Notes: generated by a model not told the origin, from the sequence alone. A stretch of DNA of 64,000 nt from Methanothrix sp. (GCA_025361645.1 JANYKI010000093.1:1-64000), one strand, 5' to 3'; shown: positions 36,674 through 46,382, counted from the stretch's first letter. Numbers and translations: made by a program.

Positions 36674-39600
36674 TTGGACAGAATGTCGCCTTGGTGGTAA
36701 TGGTCCTTTACCTGCTGCTGCTCTTTGGCATCGCCCGGTATGCCGACCGCCAAAAACGCTTAGGAAAGAGCATCGTGGCCAATCCCTATGTTTATGCTCT
36801 CTCTCTATGCGTATACGTCTCGGCATGGACCTTCTACGGCTCCATCGGAAGGGCGGCATCCACAGGTCTCGAGTTCTTGCCCATCTACCTGGGACCCGTC
36901 TTGGCCATGACAGTTGGCTGGATAATAATCCGAAAAATGATTCGTGTCTCAAAAGAACACCGGCTCACATCCATTAGTGATTTTATCAGCTTCCGCTATG
37001 GGCGAAGCTACGCCATAGGTGCCGTGGTGGCAGCATTGAGCCTGATCATGGTAACACCTTATGTGGCATTGCAGCTCATTGCCATCTCCACATCTCTCGA
37101 TATATTGAGCGGCTCGAACATCATATTCCTAGGCTTTAATGTGGAAAGCAAGCTGGTAGTGGCCGTTCTCCTGGGGACCTTTGCCGTAATATTCGGGGCA
37201 CGCCATCTCGATCCTATGGAGCGCCATGAGGGCCTTATCGCTGTGGTGGCCTTTGAATCACTGGTGAAGATCGTGGCCTTTCTTCTCGTGGGACTCTATG
37301 TCACCTATGGCGTCTTTTCAGGATACGGAGATATTATGAGCCGGACGATCGACCTGGCCTCAAACAACCAGACATACGAGACACTCATGGATGTAGAGCC
37401 GACGCTCTGGTTCACCTTGACTTTAGTATCCTTCTTTGCCATTCTTTTTTTGCCCAGGCAGTTTCATGTCATGGTGGTGGAAAACTCCGATGAGTTGCAT
37501 CTCAAGAAGGCCATGTGGCTCTTTCCCCTCTATCTTTTATTAATCAATATATTCGTTCCCGCCATCGCCTGGGGCGGGGTGCTCCTGAATACTCCGGGTC
37601 TGAAGGATGCCTTCGTAATAACCATACCTTACACAATGGGCTTGGATGCTCTCTCACTCTTCGTGTTCATAGGAGGCACTTCAGCAGCCACGGCCATGAT
37701 CCTGGTTGAATCCGTTGCCGTGGGCACAATGCTGCTCAACGATCTGGAGATGCCTTATATTTTGAGCCATATAAAGACGGATAAAAACCTGGCCAATATG
37801 CTTCTCAATACCAGAAGGCTGAACATACTTCTGGTCGTGCTCTTAGGATATCTCTACTCGCGTGCTGTGGCTTACCAGACACTGGCAGATATTGGAGTCG
37901 TCTCTTTTCTGGCGGCCAGTCAATTGGCTCCTGCCGTCTTGGGTGGCCTATACTGGAAGAAAGGCAACAGGAAAGGGGCCATGTCTGGCCTCATGTCAGG
38001 CTTTTTGCTCTGGGCCTACACCGCCCTCATTCCCACGGTTGCGAAAGGGAATGTCTGGCTGGTAGATTTAGTCCGGGATGGACCGTTCGGCATAGCCGCT
38101 CTTAGGCCCACCAATCTCTTCGGGCTTGATCTGGACATCTGGACCAACTCCGTATTCTGGACACTTCTCGTCAACTGCAGCCTGTATGTCCTCGTATCTT
38201 TGGCAAGCAAGCCCAGTTTGGATGAAGAGAGCAATGCGAATTGCTTCGTGGATGCCTTCCTGCAAGATAGAGCGCCCCACGACCAGGAGAAGGGAGCGAT
38301 ACACCAGGGGACGGTTGAGGAGCTGGAGGCAACGCTGGCGCACTATATCGGTGAGACGCCGGCCAGGATAGAGGTCGATGCCTACCTTGAGCTTCTCGGC
38401 ACCAGCCGGGAGAAGATCGAGGCCGGACAGCTTCGGATGCTATGGGGCCAATTTGAGAAGACGCTTACCGGTTTTGTGGGATCCTCGGCCACCAGGATGA
38501 TTGTGGAAGATCAGGTAACTGTGAAGCCGGTGATGGAAGCTGTCAAGGAAACCCTTCCAGCATATGATTTAGTGCGAGGAAAGATCTATGTCGTGCCTGA
38601 GATTGCCTATGAGGTCTTCACCGATCAGATCACCCATGGCATGGAGGGGCTGTGCATTACGCATGATGCCCCGGAGGAGGTGAGGCGACGCTGGGGCTTT
38701 AAAGAGACGCCCATCATAAAACTCTCCGATGAGAAAGGAAGCGATCGCTACATCTCGCCCAGAAATCTGCCACTCCTCTATGTGACCATAAAGTCATTCG
38801 TTGAGTCCAGCAAGAACAGCATCATTCTCATAGACAGCATCGAGCAGCTCATTAAAGAGAATGAGGGCAAAATCCCGCAAAGGGAGATACTGGACTATGT
38901 CTACCAGATGGAGCTTTTGGGCCATAAGTCACATTTGATACTGGCGGAAAGGCCAGATTTTGTCCATACGAGCATAACTATGAGCATAAATGAGGTCAAA
39001 GAGCTGCTTTTCTCATTAGGCCCCCTTTCCACCTATCTCTTCCGGGCCTTCTCCGATGCCATGCTCTCAAAGCTCGCCGATGACGTGAGAAGAGAGGCAG
39101 TTATGCAGGCCAATGAGCTAGTAGCCTCCGGGGAATTCTTTGAGACAGGCAAGCTGATGACGCCGCTTTCAGATGATTCCGTTGCCGCCTGCGAGCCGGA
39201 TATGAAAGGCGCTCTGCAGTCCAGTATATCTCTTGATATCCGCATGGACCAGGTGTTGACCCGGCGAAGCTTCTTTGTGGCAGTGAGAAGACTGGCCAGG
39301 ATCATTAAGACACACGATCCTGCCTTCGACCTCACGGCGACACTGGCAGAGCTCATGAAGAGCTATGGACGAAGTCCCTATGAGATCTCCCTCATTCCTG
39401 GGACCACCTACATTATTGCCGAGGAAAAACCACAAAAGAGCCTGGAGCTCTTCAGCGAACTGGTGAGTCACGGCATGGAAGGGCTGTGCTTGAGCCGCTA
39501 CAATCCAAAAACCCTTAATGAAAGGTATAATGTGCCGGAAGATGCAGTTATATGGCTTACGCAAAAGAGTGAGCCAGGATATAGGACAGTGGACCCGACG

Positions 39601-39849
39601 AACTTCCCCCGGCTCTCCAGTATGATCTCCGATTTCCTGGGCCGGGCCAGCTATCCCATCATCTTGCTGGAAGGAATGGGATATCTCATCACCCAGAGCA
39701 ACTACGAAACTGTGCTCCGGTTTGTCCAGTCCCAGAGAGATGAGATCGCCCTGAAGAACGCTATAATGCTGGTGCATATCGATCCACTTTCCCTGGACAC
39801 AAAGGAGCTGCATCGTTTGGGAAGCGAAATGGAGACCTTTAATAGTTAG
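36670..39849 (+). CDS. SLC5-type transporter/sensor fused to STAC and two DUF835 domains
   Basis: 1059 residues. Residues 1 to about 510 form a 13-helix sodium:solute symporter domain (VYVSAWTFYGSIGRAASTG, ISDFISFRYGRSYAIG, FVFIGGTSAATAMILVESVA). Residues about 540-620 match the STAC linker that joins SLC5 to sensor kinases (VEELEATLAHYIGETPARIE, WGQFEKTLTGFVGSSATRMI). Two DUF835 domains follow: one from about 635 (LVRGKIYVVPEIAYEVF, HGMEGLCITHDAP) and one from about 905 (LIPGTTYIIAEEKPQKS, HGMEGLCLSRYNPK, ILLEGMGYLITQSNYE). No HisKA or HATPase is present. A sensor that reads a transported solute and passes the signal through DUF835 is the likely role. TTG start, coupled to the preceding gene. 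Confidence 0.82.
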   Translation: MIGQNVALVVMVLYLLLLFGIARYADRQKRLGKSIVANPYVYALSLCVYVSAWTFYGSIGRAASTGLEFLPIYLGPVLAMTVGWIIIRKMIRVSKEHRLTSISDFISFRYGRSYAIGAVVAALSLIMVTPYVALQLIAISTSLDILSGSNIIFLGFNVESKLVVAVLLGTFAVIFGARHLDPMERHEGLIAVVAFESLVKIVAFLLVGLYVTYGVFSGYGDIMSRTIDLASNNQTYETLMDVEPTLWFTLTLVSFFAILFLPRQFHVMVVENSDELHLKKAMWLFPLYLLLINIFVPAIAWGGVLLNTPGLKDAFVITIPYTMGLDALSLFVFIGGTSAATAMILVESVAVGTMLLNDLEMPYILSHIKTDKNLANMLLNTRRLNILLVVLLGYLYSRAVAYQTLADIGVVSFLAASQLAPAVLGGLYWKKGNRKGAMSGLMSGFLLWAYTALIPTVAKGNVWLVDLVRDGPFGIAALRPTNLFGLDLDIWTNSVFWTLLVNCSLYVLVSLASKPSLDEESNANCFVDAFLQDRAPHDQEKGAIHQGTVEELEATLAHYIGETPARIEVDAYLELLGTSREKIEAGQLRMLWGQFEKTLTGFVGSSATRMIVEDQVTVKPVMEAVKETLPAYDLVRGKIYVVPEIAYEVFTDQITHGMEGLCITHDAPEEVRRRWGFKETPIIKLSDEKGSDRYISPRNLPLLYVTIKSFVESSKNSIILIDSIEQLIKENEGKIPQREILDYVYQMELLGHKSHLILAERPDFVHTSITMSINEVKELLFSLGPLSTYLFRAFSDAMLSKLADDVRREAVMQANELVASGEFFETGKLMTPLSDDSVAACEPDMKGALQSSISLDIRMDQVLTRRSFFVAVRRLARIIKTHDPAFDLTATLAELMKSYGRSPYEISLIPGTTYIIAEEKPQKSLELFSELVSHGMEGLCLSRYNPKTLNERYNVPEDAVIWLTQKSEPGYRTVDPTNFPRLSSMISDFLGRASYPIILLEGMGYLITQSNYETVLRFVQSQRDEIALKNAIMLVHIDPLSLDTKELHRLGSEMETFNS

Positions 39850-39868
39850 CTAGCCCTAATTTGATGCT

Positions 39869-40111
39869 ATGAGCGATGCAGGACTTATATTATTATTCAT
39901 AGTCATAGTCTTTGGCGCATTCTTGATCATGAGATCCCTCAAGAATTTCGTGGTTAATGCCATAATGGGGCTGGTGATACTCATTCTTGCCAATGCCGTA
40001 GCGAGTCTGGATATTGGCTATAGCTGGCTGGTGATCTTGATCTGCGGTATCGGCGGAGTTCTGGGCGCATTCCTGGTGATACTGCTCCATTTCCTGGGCT
40101 TTGGGATCTAA
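39869..40111 (+). CDS. BofA-like small membrane protein
   Basis: 80 residues with three hydrophobic segments: LILLFIVIVFGAFLIM, FVVNAIMGLVILILANAV and WLVILICGIGGVLGAFLVIL. The pattern fits the BofA/sigma-K regulatory family (PF07441), whose archaeal members have no known role. It begins 19 bases after the SLC5 gene on the same strand and probably belongs to the same transcript. It overlaps the convergent gene by four bases. Confidence 0.65.
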   Translation: MSDAGLILLFIVIVFGAFLIMRSLKNFVVNAIMGLVILILANAVASLDIGYSWLVILICGIGGVLGAFLVILLHFLGFGI

Positions 40112-40365
40112 AGAGAATCCAATTTTTCATTTATTGTAGAATTAATATCATTAAGATTTTGCAGCAGCTCATTCCCGGAAGACGTGGTCTTGTATAGCCG
40201 TTCTTCTTTTACCAGATACCCGTGCGAAGTTAACCATTCAAGGTAAAATCCGGCATTTTTAAAATTAAGGTTTACCTGGTAGACTATTTTGGTCTTGCTT
40301 GAGCCATCCGTTTTGCAGATATTGAGAATACAGCCAAGTATCTCCGGCTTATTTCTTCGCGTCAT
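40108..40365 (-). CDS. Small winged-helix regulator
   Basis: 85 residues: PEILGCILNICKTDGSSKTK, a recognition helix in FKNAGFYLEWLTSHGYLVKE, a wing ERLYKTTSSGNELLQ and an acidic tail. It is the classic layout of archaeal single wHTH regulators (PF14947 type). It ends inside the BofA-like gene (4-base overlap) and could regulate the neighbouring signalling run, a guess from position only. Confidence 0.7.
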   Translation of the reverse strand: MTRRNKPEILGCILNICKTDGSSKTKIVYQVNLNFKNAGFYLEWLTSHGYLVKEERLYKTTSSGNELLQNLNDINSTINEKLDSL

Positions 40366-40506
40366 CTCCTATTTCCCCGCTTTTTGTCGGCATCCATATA
40401 CTATATTATATTAGATACTGATAAAACTTTCGTAACTTTAATATCATGTATTTTTCGGCGAAAAAATATATATAATTATAAGAATGATTGTTACAAAAAA
40501 AAGGGA

Positions 40507-40962
40507 TTATCCGCACACAATGGATGCAATCATCGTATCCAGTTCTTCTGCATCCCTCTCCAGCAGTCCGTCTCCCTGGCTCTTGAGCTTTGCCAGATCC
40601 CGGCGCAAGGGTCCCAGGCGTAAGTGCGCGTTTTGTCCCTCGGCATGGCATGCCAGTTGCCGCAGCCTCTCCAGCCTCTGCCTCATGGCATCCGGCCTTT
40701 GCAGCAATTCCGACAGCCCTTGCAGGGCCTTGACGACGCTTTTGCCGCGCGCTGTTAGCTCCAGGTAATTGATCCTTCCCTCTGGTCGCGACTTGATCAA
40801 ACCCTGCGCTTCCAGCTCACGAAAGATGTTGCAGGTATGGGGAAAGGTAGAGTCTATGCGCTTGGCGACCAGAGCGGCGTAGGCGTGCTCGATCTCACCC
40901 ACGGCCATTATTGCTAAAACGGGCTTTTCCCGGAGGAAAAGCCGCTCTAGTGGTTCACGCAT
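40507..40962 (-). CDS. Winged-helix transcription regulator, MarR-like
   Basis: 151 residues. N-terminal wHTH: KPVLAIMAVGEIEHAYAALVAKRIDSTFPHTCN (cited as blocks KPVLAIMAVGEIEHAY and IDSTFPHTCNIFRELEAQGL) and wing RPEGRINYLELTARGKSVV, then a helical, charged C-terminal half with RQRLERLRQLACHAEGQNA that suggests dimer contacts. The lipoprotein gene lies directly upstream (15-base gap) on the same strand, so the two may be co-transcribed. Confidence 0.65.
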   Translation of the reverse strand: MREPLERLFLREKPVLAIMAVGEIEHAYAALVAKRIDSTFPHTCNIFRELEAQGLIKSRPEGRINYLELTARGKSVVKALQGLSELLQRPDAMRQRLERLRQLACHAEGQNAHLRLGPLRRDLAKLKSQGDGLLERDAEELDTMIASIVCG

Positions 40963-40977
40963 GCATTCTCAAACTTT

Positions 40978-41940
40978 TCAGGCCTGCACGGCTGCGTTTG
41001 CTTGGACCTGGTTGGGAGTGATGACCGGGGCGGAAAGGGCCAGCTCCGGCGGGGTTATGTCAGTCGGCTTGTCAAAGTCATAATACAGATCAGTCGTCTC
41101 TATGCTGACCGATATTTCTCCCAGCCGAATCGATTGATTGAACATCTTCATCTGGCCCGTATTGGAATCCATGGCACCTATGATCTCCGGCGTCATGGAA
41201 AAGCTCATGATGCTACGGTATTTCACAGGCAAGTAAGACTTCTTGGAGATCCAGACCGTCTTTTCTATCTTGCCCGTCTCATTCAGCTCGGTTCTGTTGA
41301 CAGAGGGCAAATACATGGGATACTGAGTCACCTTAGCTGCTATGGCAAAAGCGGCATTTTGGAGATTAATGTTATCCCCACTCCCGGTTACAATCTTCAA
41401 TTTGTAGGCATCCTCGCCACTGATAGCCTCCATGCCGAGATCCTCCGTAATGGAAAGATTAAACGTCTTTGCTATGGATTTTACCTGATTATTTTTATCC
41501 GGGCCCCAAACCTCTTGCATAGACCGCGGGTCCACAAGATGAGTCCAATTGCCACTCTCATCATTTACATAGGTTGAGTTTCCTATCTGGTAAACATCGG
41601 CACTTGTGGTGCTGGTGTTCGCAGGCTGGCCGGACATCTCCATCTGGTTCTTGGTCGAGCCACTGGCATGAGCCGCTAAGCTAGACATGTTTACAACGGC
41701 AACCGTCTCAGCGTTTTCCGTGACTGTAGTTGACTTCTCATTAGTTGCATTGGCCCCAGAATTGAGCTTTAGCGTCTGAGTCACAGAACTCTTGATGCTG
41801 TAACTGGTCAGGTTTTCGGCTGTTGCAATGGATAGAGTCTTGAGCTCTGCTGCACTCTTATCCGTAACACTCGGACCTTTCTCCGTGCAACCAGATATGG
41901 CCACGGCAATCAACATAAGTACTAGTAATAATCTCTTCAT
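40978..41940 (-). CDS. LolA-like lipoprotein
   Basis: 320 residues. LLVLMLIAVAISGCTEKGP is a lipobox signal, so the mature protein would be anchored by its Cys. The mature part follows the same plan as the protein at 21558: LTSYSIKSSVTQTLKL, YQIGNSTYVNDESGNWTHLV, AYKLKIVTGSG and VWISKKSYLPVKYRSIMSFS. Many sequons are present. A LolA/DUF6612-type fold is inferred. It may bind lipids or a hydrophobic ligand at the outer surface. Confidence 0.6.
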   Translation of the reverse strand: MKRLLLVLMLIAVAISGCTEKGPSVTDKSAAELKTLSIATAENLTSYSIKSSVTQTLKLNSGANATNEKSTTVTENAETVAVVNMSSLAAHASGSTKNQMEMSGQPANTSTTSADVYQIGNSTYVNDESGNWTHLVDPRSMQEVWGPDKNNQVKSIAKTFNLSITEDLGMEAISGEDAYKLKIVTGSGDNINLQNAAFAIAAKVTQYPMYLPSVNRTELNETGKIEKTVWISKKSYLPVKYRSIMSFSMTPEIIGAMDSNTGQMKMFNQSIRLGEISVSIETTDLYYDFDKPTDITPPELALSAPVITPNQVQANAAVQA

Positions 41941-41970
41941 ATTTTAAGCTCCAATCTTCGTCATTCAAGC

Positions 41971-42891
41971 CTAATTTGGCACGGTAGGCAAAAACTTTTC
42001 GCCTGTGATCATCTCGAATAGTTTGATGTAGATCCTGCTCGTCTCTTGCACTACAACAGGAGGCAGGGCAGGGATTGGCGGCTCATTTTGGCCGGCGTCT
42101 CGGGCTTTATAGAGCTGATCTTTATAGCCCGTCTGGCGATAGTACTGGCGCACATACTCCTTGGATAGGTCCACGAACTCACCCTGCTCATAGCAAGCCT
42201 TGTCCCAGAAGCGATCCTCATCTGCGGTTCCGTAGACATCGATCACCATGATCTGTCTTCCATCGTCAAAGGCCAGCTCCTTTTTGCCGTCCACGTGAAT
42301 CAGGCCTCGCGAGGCAACGCTCTTGCCGATGTCCTCATCGATCTTGAGCACAACTTCCCTGGCATCCTCATATTCCTGAGAGGAAAGGCCGGAGATGTGC
42401 AGGGCTTCTGCTTTTTCCAGCAGGCGATCGGTCTTCTCTAGCTTTGTGGAGACCTCCAGGAAGGGCTCGGGAAGAATCTCGCCGTAGATGACCTTGTGAC
42501 CGGTTGGAAAGCCCAGGGACTGTGCCGAGACCTTGCCCTCTTCTACACGATCGTAAAGGGACCCGGCCACATACCAGCGGCAGATCCACTCCAGAGGAAT
42601 GAGGTAGTTCTTGGACTGGGCTGTAATCTGCTGCGGCTGGAGTATGTCTACCTTTTTGCAGAGCATACCTGCGGGGGCCTGGTACTCCAAAAAGTGGGTC
42701 TTGATGCCCATTCTGGCCGCTCTCTCAAACCAATAAACGCCCTCACGACTGAGGGTTTCGCCCTTAAAGGGAATCAGGCTGGGAATAACCTTGTCGAAGA
42801 CAGAGATGTTGTCTGTAAAGAGAAACTCAAGTCGGTCCCCTAGGTCATAGGCCTCTTTGACCTTGCCCTTTATCAAAAGCTTGCGCTGCAT
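41971..42891 (-). CDS. purC: SAICAR synthetase
   Basis: 306 residues. It joins CAIR and aspartate in purine synthesis. Signatures are LLIKGKVKEAYDLGDRLEF, DNISVFDKVIPSLIPFKG, PLEWICRWYVAGSLYDRVEE and VDGKKELAFDDGRQIMVIDV. Slightly longer than bacterial PurC (about 240), as in many archaea. A second purine gene (purM) is 25 kb away. Confidence 0.93.
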   Translation of the reverse strand: MQRKLLIKGKVKEAYDLGDRLEFLFTDNISVFDKVIPSLIPFKGETLSREGVYWFERAARMGIKTHFLEYQAPAGMLCKKVDILQPQQITAQSKNYLIPLEWICRWYVAGSLYDRVEEGKVSAQSLGFPTGHKVIYGEILPEPFLEVSTKLEKTDRLLEKAEALHISGLSSQEYEDAREVVLKIDEDIGKSVASRGLIHVDGKKELAFDDGRQIMVIDVYGTADEDRFWDKACYEQGEFVDLSKEYVRQYYRQTGYKDQLYKARDAGQNEPPIPALPPVVVQETSRIYIKLFEMITGEKFLPTVPN

Positions 42892-42961
42892 CGGAGCCTA
42901 TCTGGCCGGGAAAGATGATAACACTTTTGGTTTTGAAGCAAAAAAGGAAGATAAGAGAGGT

Positions 42962-44611
42962 CTATTCCTCTCCGCCCATACCACCCATGCCTGGTGGCAT
43001 GCCGCCCATACCGCCGGGCATACCGCCCGATCCGCCGGACTTGGAGGCGATGACATCGTCTATCCGGAGAATCATGACTGCGGCCTCAGTGGCACTGTTG
43101 ATGGCCTGGGTCTTGACCCGCAGAGGTTCGACAACGCCAAGCTTCAGCATGTCCACTGGCTCGCCGGTGTCCATGTCCAGGCCGGCGCTCTTGATGCCCT
43201 TCTCATGCTGGCTTCTCAGAGACACCAGGGAATCGATCTGATCCAGACCGGCGTTCTCGGCCAAGGTCTTGGGAATGACTTCCATGGAGTCCGCGAAGGC
43301 CTCAATGGCCAGCTGCTCGCGACCGCCCACGGTTGCCGCGTACTCGCGCAGGCGCAGCGCCAGCTCGACCTCAGGGGCACCGCCGCCGGGCACAATCTGT
43401 TTGTCTTCTACGACTACGCCCACAACGCGCAGTGCATCTTCCATGGCCCGGCTGAGCTCATCGACCACGTGTTCGGTTCCGCCTCGTAGGATGATGGATA
43501 CGGACTTGGGGTTCTCGCACTCTACTACGAAGGTCATCTTCTCGTCGCCAATCTTCCTCTCCTCGACAATGCCCGCTTTGCCCAGGTCGTTCTTGGTCAG
43601 ATCGTGGATGCTGGTGACAACTCTTCCGCCTGTAGCGCGGCCCAGCTTCTCCATATCGCTCTTCTTGACGCGGCGAACCGTGTAGATGCCGGCCTTGGCC
43701 AGGAAGTGCTGGGCCAGGTCATCGATGCCCTTTTGGCAGAAGACGACGTTAGCGCCGGTGGCCATGATGTCATCCACCATGCCCTTGAGCATGGTCTCTT
43801 CCTGGTCCAGGAAGGCCTGCAGTTGATCGGGCGAGGTGATCTCTATCTTGGCATCGACCTCGGTCTTCTCGATCTCGATGGCAGCATTAAGCAGCGCGAT
43901 CTTTGCGCCCGTGACCTTCTTGGGCATGTTGGGATGCAGCCGGTCCTTGTCGATGACCATGCCGTGTACCAGCTCGGAATCGGTAATTCCGCCGCCCACC
44001 TTCTTCTCCACGGTGATGTTGTCGGTGTCAACAGACCCGTCCTCATCCACTACGGCCTTGACAGCCTCAACGGCCAGGTTAGCCAGCTCGCCTCGAGCTG
44101 TGCCCGAGCCCTTGCCGGTCATGGCGGTGATGGCGATCTTCGTTAAAAACTCAGTATCCTTAACAGAGACATCCACGGCAATGGTCTTCAGAATTTCCAG
44201 GGACTTGTCTGCAGCAGCCCTGTAGCCGGCAGCGATAACCGTGGGATGAATCTCCTGATCCAGCAGAGCCTCGGCCTGCTTGAGCAGTTCCCCAGCAAGC
44301 ACCACGGCGGTAGTGGTTCCGTCTCCAACCTCAGCATCCTGGGTCTTGGCAATCTCCACCATCATCTTGGCGGCGGGGTGCTCGATGTCCATCTCTTTAA
44401 GAATGGTAACCCCATCGTTGGTTATTACTACGTCGCCCAGAGTGTCGACCAGCATCTTGTCCATGCCCTTGGGGCCGAGTGTGGTTCTAACGGCTCCTGC
44501 CACGGCCTTGGCGGCCATGATGTTCGACCTCTGTGCTTCCCGGCCAGCCGTTCTTTGGCTGCCTTCCTTGAGAATAACTACTTGCGCTCCACCAAATTGT
44601 CCTGCTGCCAT
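42962..44611 (-). CDS. Thermosome subunit (group II chaperonin)
   Basis: 549 residues. [20 protein letters not shown] and [19 protein letters not shown] are the ATP-binding signatures; [17 protein letters not shown] lies in the equatorial domain. The C-terminus ends in [21 protein letters not shown] (one residue per Gly-Met repeat unit), typical of thermosomes. It folds proteins inside a double ring. GGAGGT sits five bases before the ATG. Confidence 0.97.
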   Translation of the reverse strand: MAAGQFGGAQVVILKEGSQRTAGREAQRSNIMAAKAVAGAVRTTLGPKGMDKMLVDTLGDVVITNDGVTILKEMDIEHPAAKMMVEIAKTQDAEVGDGTTTAVVLAGELLKQAEALLDQEIHPTVIAAGYRAAADKSLEILKTIAVDVSVKDTEFLTKIAITAMTGKGSGTARGELANLAVEAVKAVVDEDGSVDTDNITVEKKVGGGITDSELVHGMVIDKDRLHPNMPKKVTGAKIALLNAAIEIEKTEVDAKIEITSPDQLQAFLDQEETMLKGMVDDIMATGANVVFCQKGIDDLAQHFLAKAGIYTVRRVKKSDMEKLGRATGGRVVTSIHDLTKNDLGKAGIVEERKIGDEKMTFVVECENPKSVSIILRGGTEHVVDELSRAMEDALRVVGVVVEDKQIVPGGGAPEVELALRLREYAATVGGREQLAIEAFADSMEVIPKTLAENAGLDQIDSLVSLRSQHEKGIKSAGLDMDTGEPVDMLKLGVVEPLRVKTQAINSATEAAVMILRIDDVIASKSGGSGGMPGGMGGMPPGMGGMGGEE

Positions 44612-44795
44612 TTAATACCTCCAATTGCGATTTAGATCAAATTAAGGCATCGGATGTTTGAACGTCTATATGAAGGTTGCGAGAAGAGGTTCTGTTTGTG
44701 TAGTCCCGAAACCTTTGACTTTATAAACCCATCAAAAGGGCATCTGGATTGGCACACCAGCAAATGCAATGCTCACCAGAAAGCACTTATCTATT
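44612..44795 (-). promoter_or_regulatory. Thermosome upstream region with a degenerate IS end
   Basis: Contains TTTATAAA (about 44717-44724), a possible TATA element about 100 bases before the start codon. That element sits inside a 28-base segment (44697-44724) resembling the inverted repeat of the adjacent IS, so the IS end may lie within the promoter. The 15-base target duplicate starts at 44781. Confidence 0.4.
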
Positions 44796-45866
44796 TGTAG
44801 AGTCCCGAATGTTTGGCATTTATATACCACGCGATTCTTTTTAAATTTACCTTGTAGCATTAAAATCCCGCTCCATTCTCGAAAGGAATAAGTTTAGCTT
44901 GCATTCATCAGGTAATCTCGACCAAAATGCATCTTCAGGTGTCTGAAGATAGTGTTTTTCATCGAGGCTCTCGTGGTAGCGTGTCGAGTTATACCAATTC
45001 AAGAATTTGTCAAAATCATTGAACAATTTCCGACTCTTCTCGTAGGTATGATACCATTTTTCGATTTTCCCATTGGTCTGGGGATGCTTGACTCTGGCCA
45101 GAATATGTTTGATTTCATTTTTCGCCAAGAATGCATCGAAAGCACACTCAGATTCCCCATTTTTATCCGTCTTGTTTGCGAAGAATTGTGTGCCATGATC
45201 GGTGATGACCTCTCGGATCCTCCGGATCTCGCCGTAGTCCTCCAGCGCCTTTCTCACCAGGCCGATGCTAGCTTCACCAGTTGCCGCAGGAAATTCTCCG
45301 CCCGCTAGAATAAATCGCGAACTATCGTCGAGGACAACACAGACCTCTTTGCCATTGATCCGGCTCGTGTGCCAATCAAGACGAACTGCCGTGAGGCTGT
45401 GTTTTCGTTCATATCTGATCCAGGGCTTCCTGCGTTTCTTCTTTTTTTTGTTCTCAATTGCCAAGCCATTTTCAAGAAGAACCTGGTGGATGGCGTTGTG
45501 CGGTATATGCCTGCCATATTTGTGCTCGATTATCTTTTCAAGGCGTCTTGCTCCGGAATTTTGCTCTTTGTGGATTTCTAGAATAATGCGTGTATCTGCT
45601 TCGTCGAGATTTGTCTTTGGACGTCCAAATTTCTTTGGTGCCAATGGCTCCTTGTTTATCATCCAGTGTCCCCAGACGCGATTTACTGTTCGGATACTAA
45701 CCTTCATCTCTGCGGCAATGATTCTGGAGCTGATGTTATTGGTTTTTGATTGGATTATATACTTGACCTTGGCAGGAGTCAGCTTTAAAACTTTGTTTCG
45801 TCTGCCTTTGCCCATACCATGTCGAAGTGTATCTGTATATAAATGCCAAGCTTTTAGGACTCTACA
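44796..45866 (-). mobile_element. Complete IS481-type element, 1071 bp
   Basis: Terminal inverted repeats of 31 bp (44796-44826 and 45836-45866) match at 27 positions, both starting TGTAGAGTCC and ending TGGCATTTATATA. The element is flanked on both sides by the 15-base direct repeat AAGCACTTATCTATT (44781-44795 and 45867-45881), the target duplication. It contains one transposase gene. The perfect duplication suggests a recent insertion. Confidence 0.9.
44847..45815 (-). CDS. IS481-type DDE transposase
   Basis: 322 residues from ATG at 45815 (an upstream in-frame ATG lies across the inverted repeat). N-terminal helix-turn-helix (KMSIRTVNRVWGHWM-like, read as MKVSIRTVNRVWG), a basic linker KKKKKRRKPW, then an rve-type catalytic core: Asp in VRLDWHTSR, Asp in ITDHGTQFF and Glu in TNGKIEKWYHTYEKS. 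It is intact and ends EDAFWSRLPDEC...MERDFNATR. Confidence 0.9.
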   Translation of the reverse strand: MGKGRRNKVLKLTPAKVKYIIQSKTNNISSRIIAAEMKVSIRTVNRVWGHWMINKEPLAPKKFGRPKTNLDEADTRIILEIHKEQNSGARRLEKIIEHKYGRHIPHNAIHQVLLENGLAIENKKKKKRRKPWIRYERKHSLTAVRLDWHTSRINGKEVCVVLDDSSRFILAGGEFPAATGEASIGLVRKALEDYGEIRRIREVITDHGTQFFANKTDKNGESECAFDAFLAKNEIKHILARVKHPQTNGKIEKWYHTYEKSRKLFNDFDKFLNWYNSTRYHESLDEKHYLQTPEDAFWSRLPDECKLNLFLSRMERDFNATR

Positions 45867-45950
45867 AAGCACTTATCTATTAAAAATCCTTAAATAGTAA
45901 TAATGTCCAAATTAATGACAATTGCAAAAAAATATTTGGTGGTTATTGGC

Positions 45951-46382
45951 ATGAAAAGAGTTTTGGTATGCATTATTTTATCACTACTATGGATATGTGT
46001 TGACTCTGTAAGCGCAGACACAATCTCTGCCCAGATAGACTCGTTCGATTTTCCCTCTGGAGACTGGTACCGAGGGTCCAATCAGGGTGGCGTCAATGCC
46101 TGGATAAAAAATACTGGTGATGTAGGCCATCTATTTTGGGTCTCCTACGAAGTGATGGATAGAAGCGGCCAGTGGTACAGTGCGCCTCCAGAGCCGGTAT
46201 ATGCGGAACCTGGCAGCAGCACATATTTTGTTGACCCGGTTTGGCATATTCCTGATGATGCCCAGCTGGGCAGCTACCAAGCGGATTTATATTTATATAG
46301 CTATTATGATAGTAACACGGGGGAGCTGTCCGAACAGCTGGATCAAGTTGACCAGGCAGGTGCATTTAGTGTTGTGGGATGA
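45951..46382 (+). CDS. Secreted beta-sandwich protein
   Basis: 143 residues from ATG at 45951: signal peptide (RVLVCIILSLLWICVDSVSA) and a single domain with the theme GGVNAWIKNTGDVGHLFWVSYEVMDRSG (read in blocks GGVNAWIKNTGDVGHL and FWVSYEVMDRSGQW), PVYAEPGSSTYFVDPVWHIP and GSYQADLYLYSYYD. That is an Ig-like or CARDB-like sandwich. An earlier in-frame ATG at 45903 is less likely. The IS element has landed just upstream, so its promoter may be replaced or cut off. Confidence 0.55.
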   Translation: MKRVLVCIILSLLWICVDSVSADTISAQIDSFDFPSGDWYRGSNQGGVNAWIKNTGDVGHLFWVSYEVMDRSGQWYSAPPEPVYAEPGSSTYFVDPVWHIPDDAQLGSYQADLYLYSYYDSNTGELSEQLDQVDQAGAFSVVG

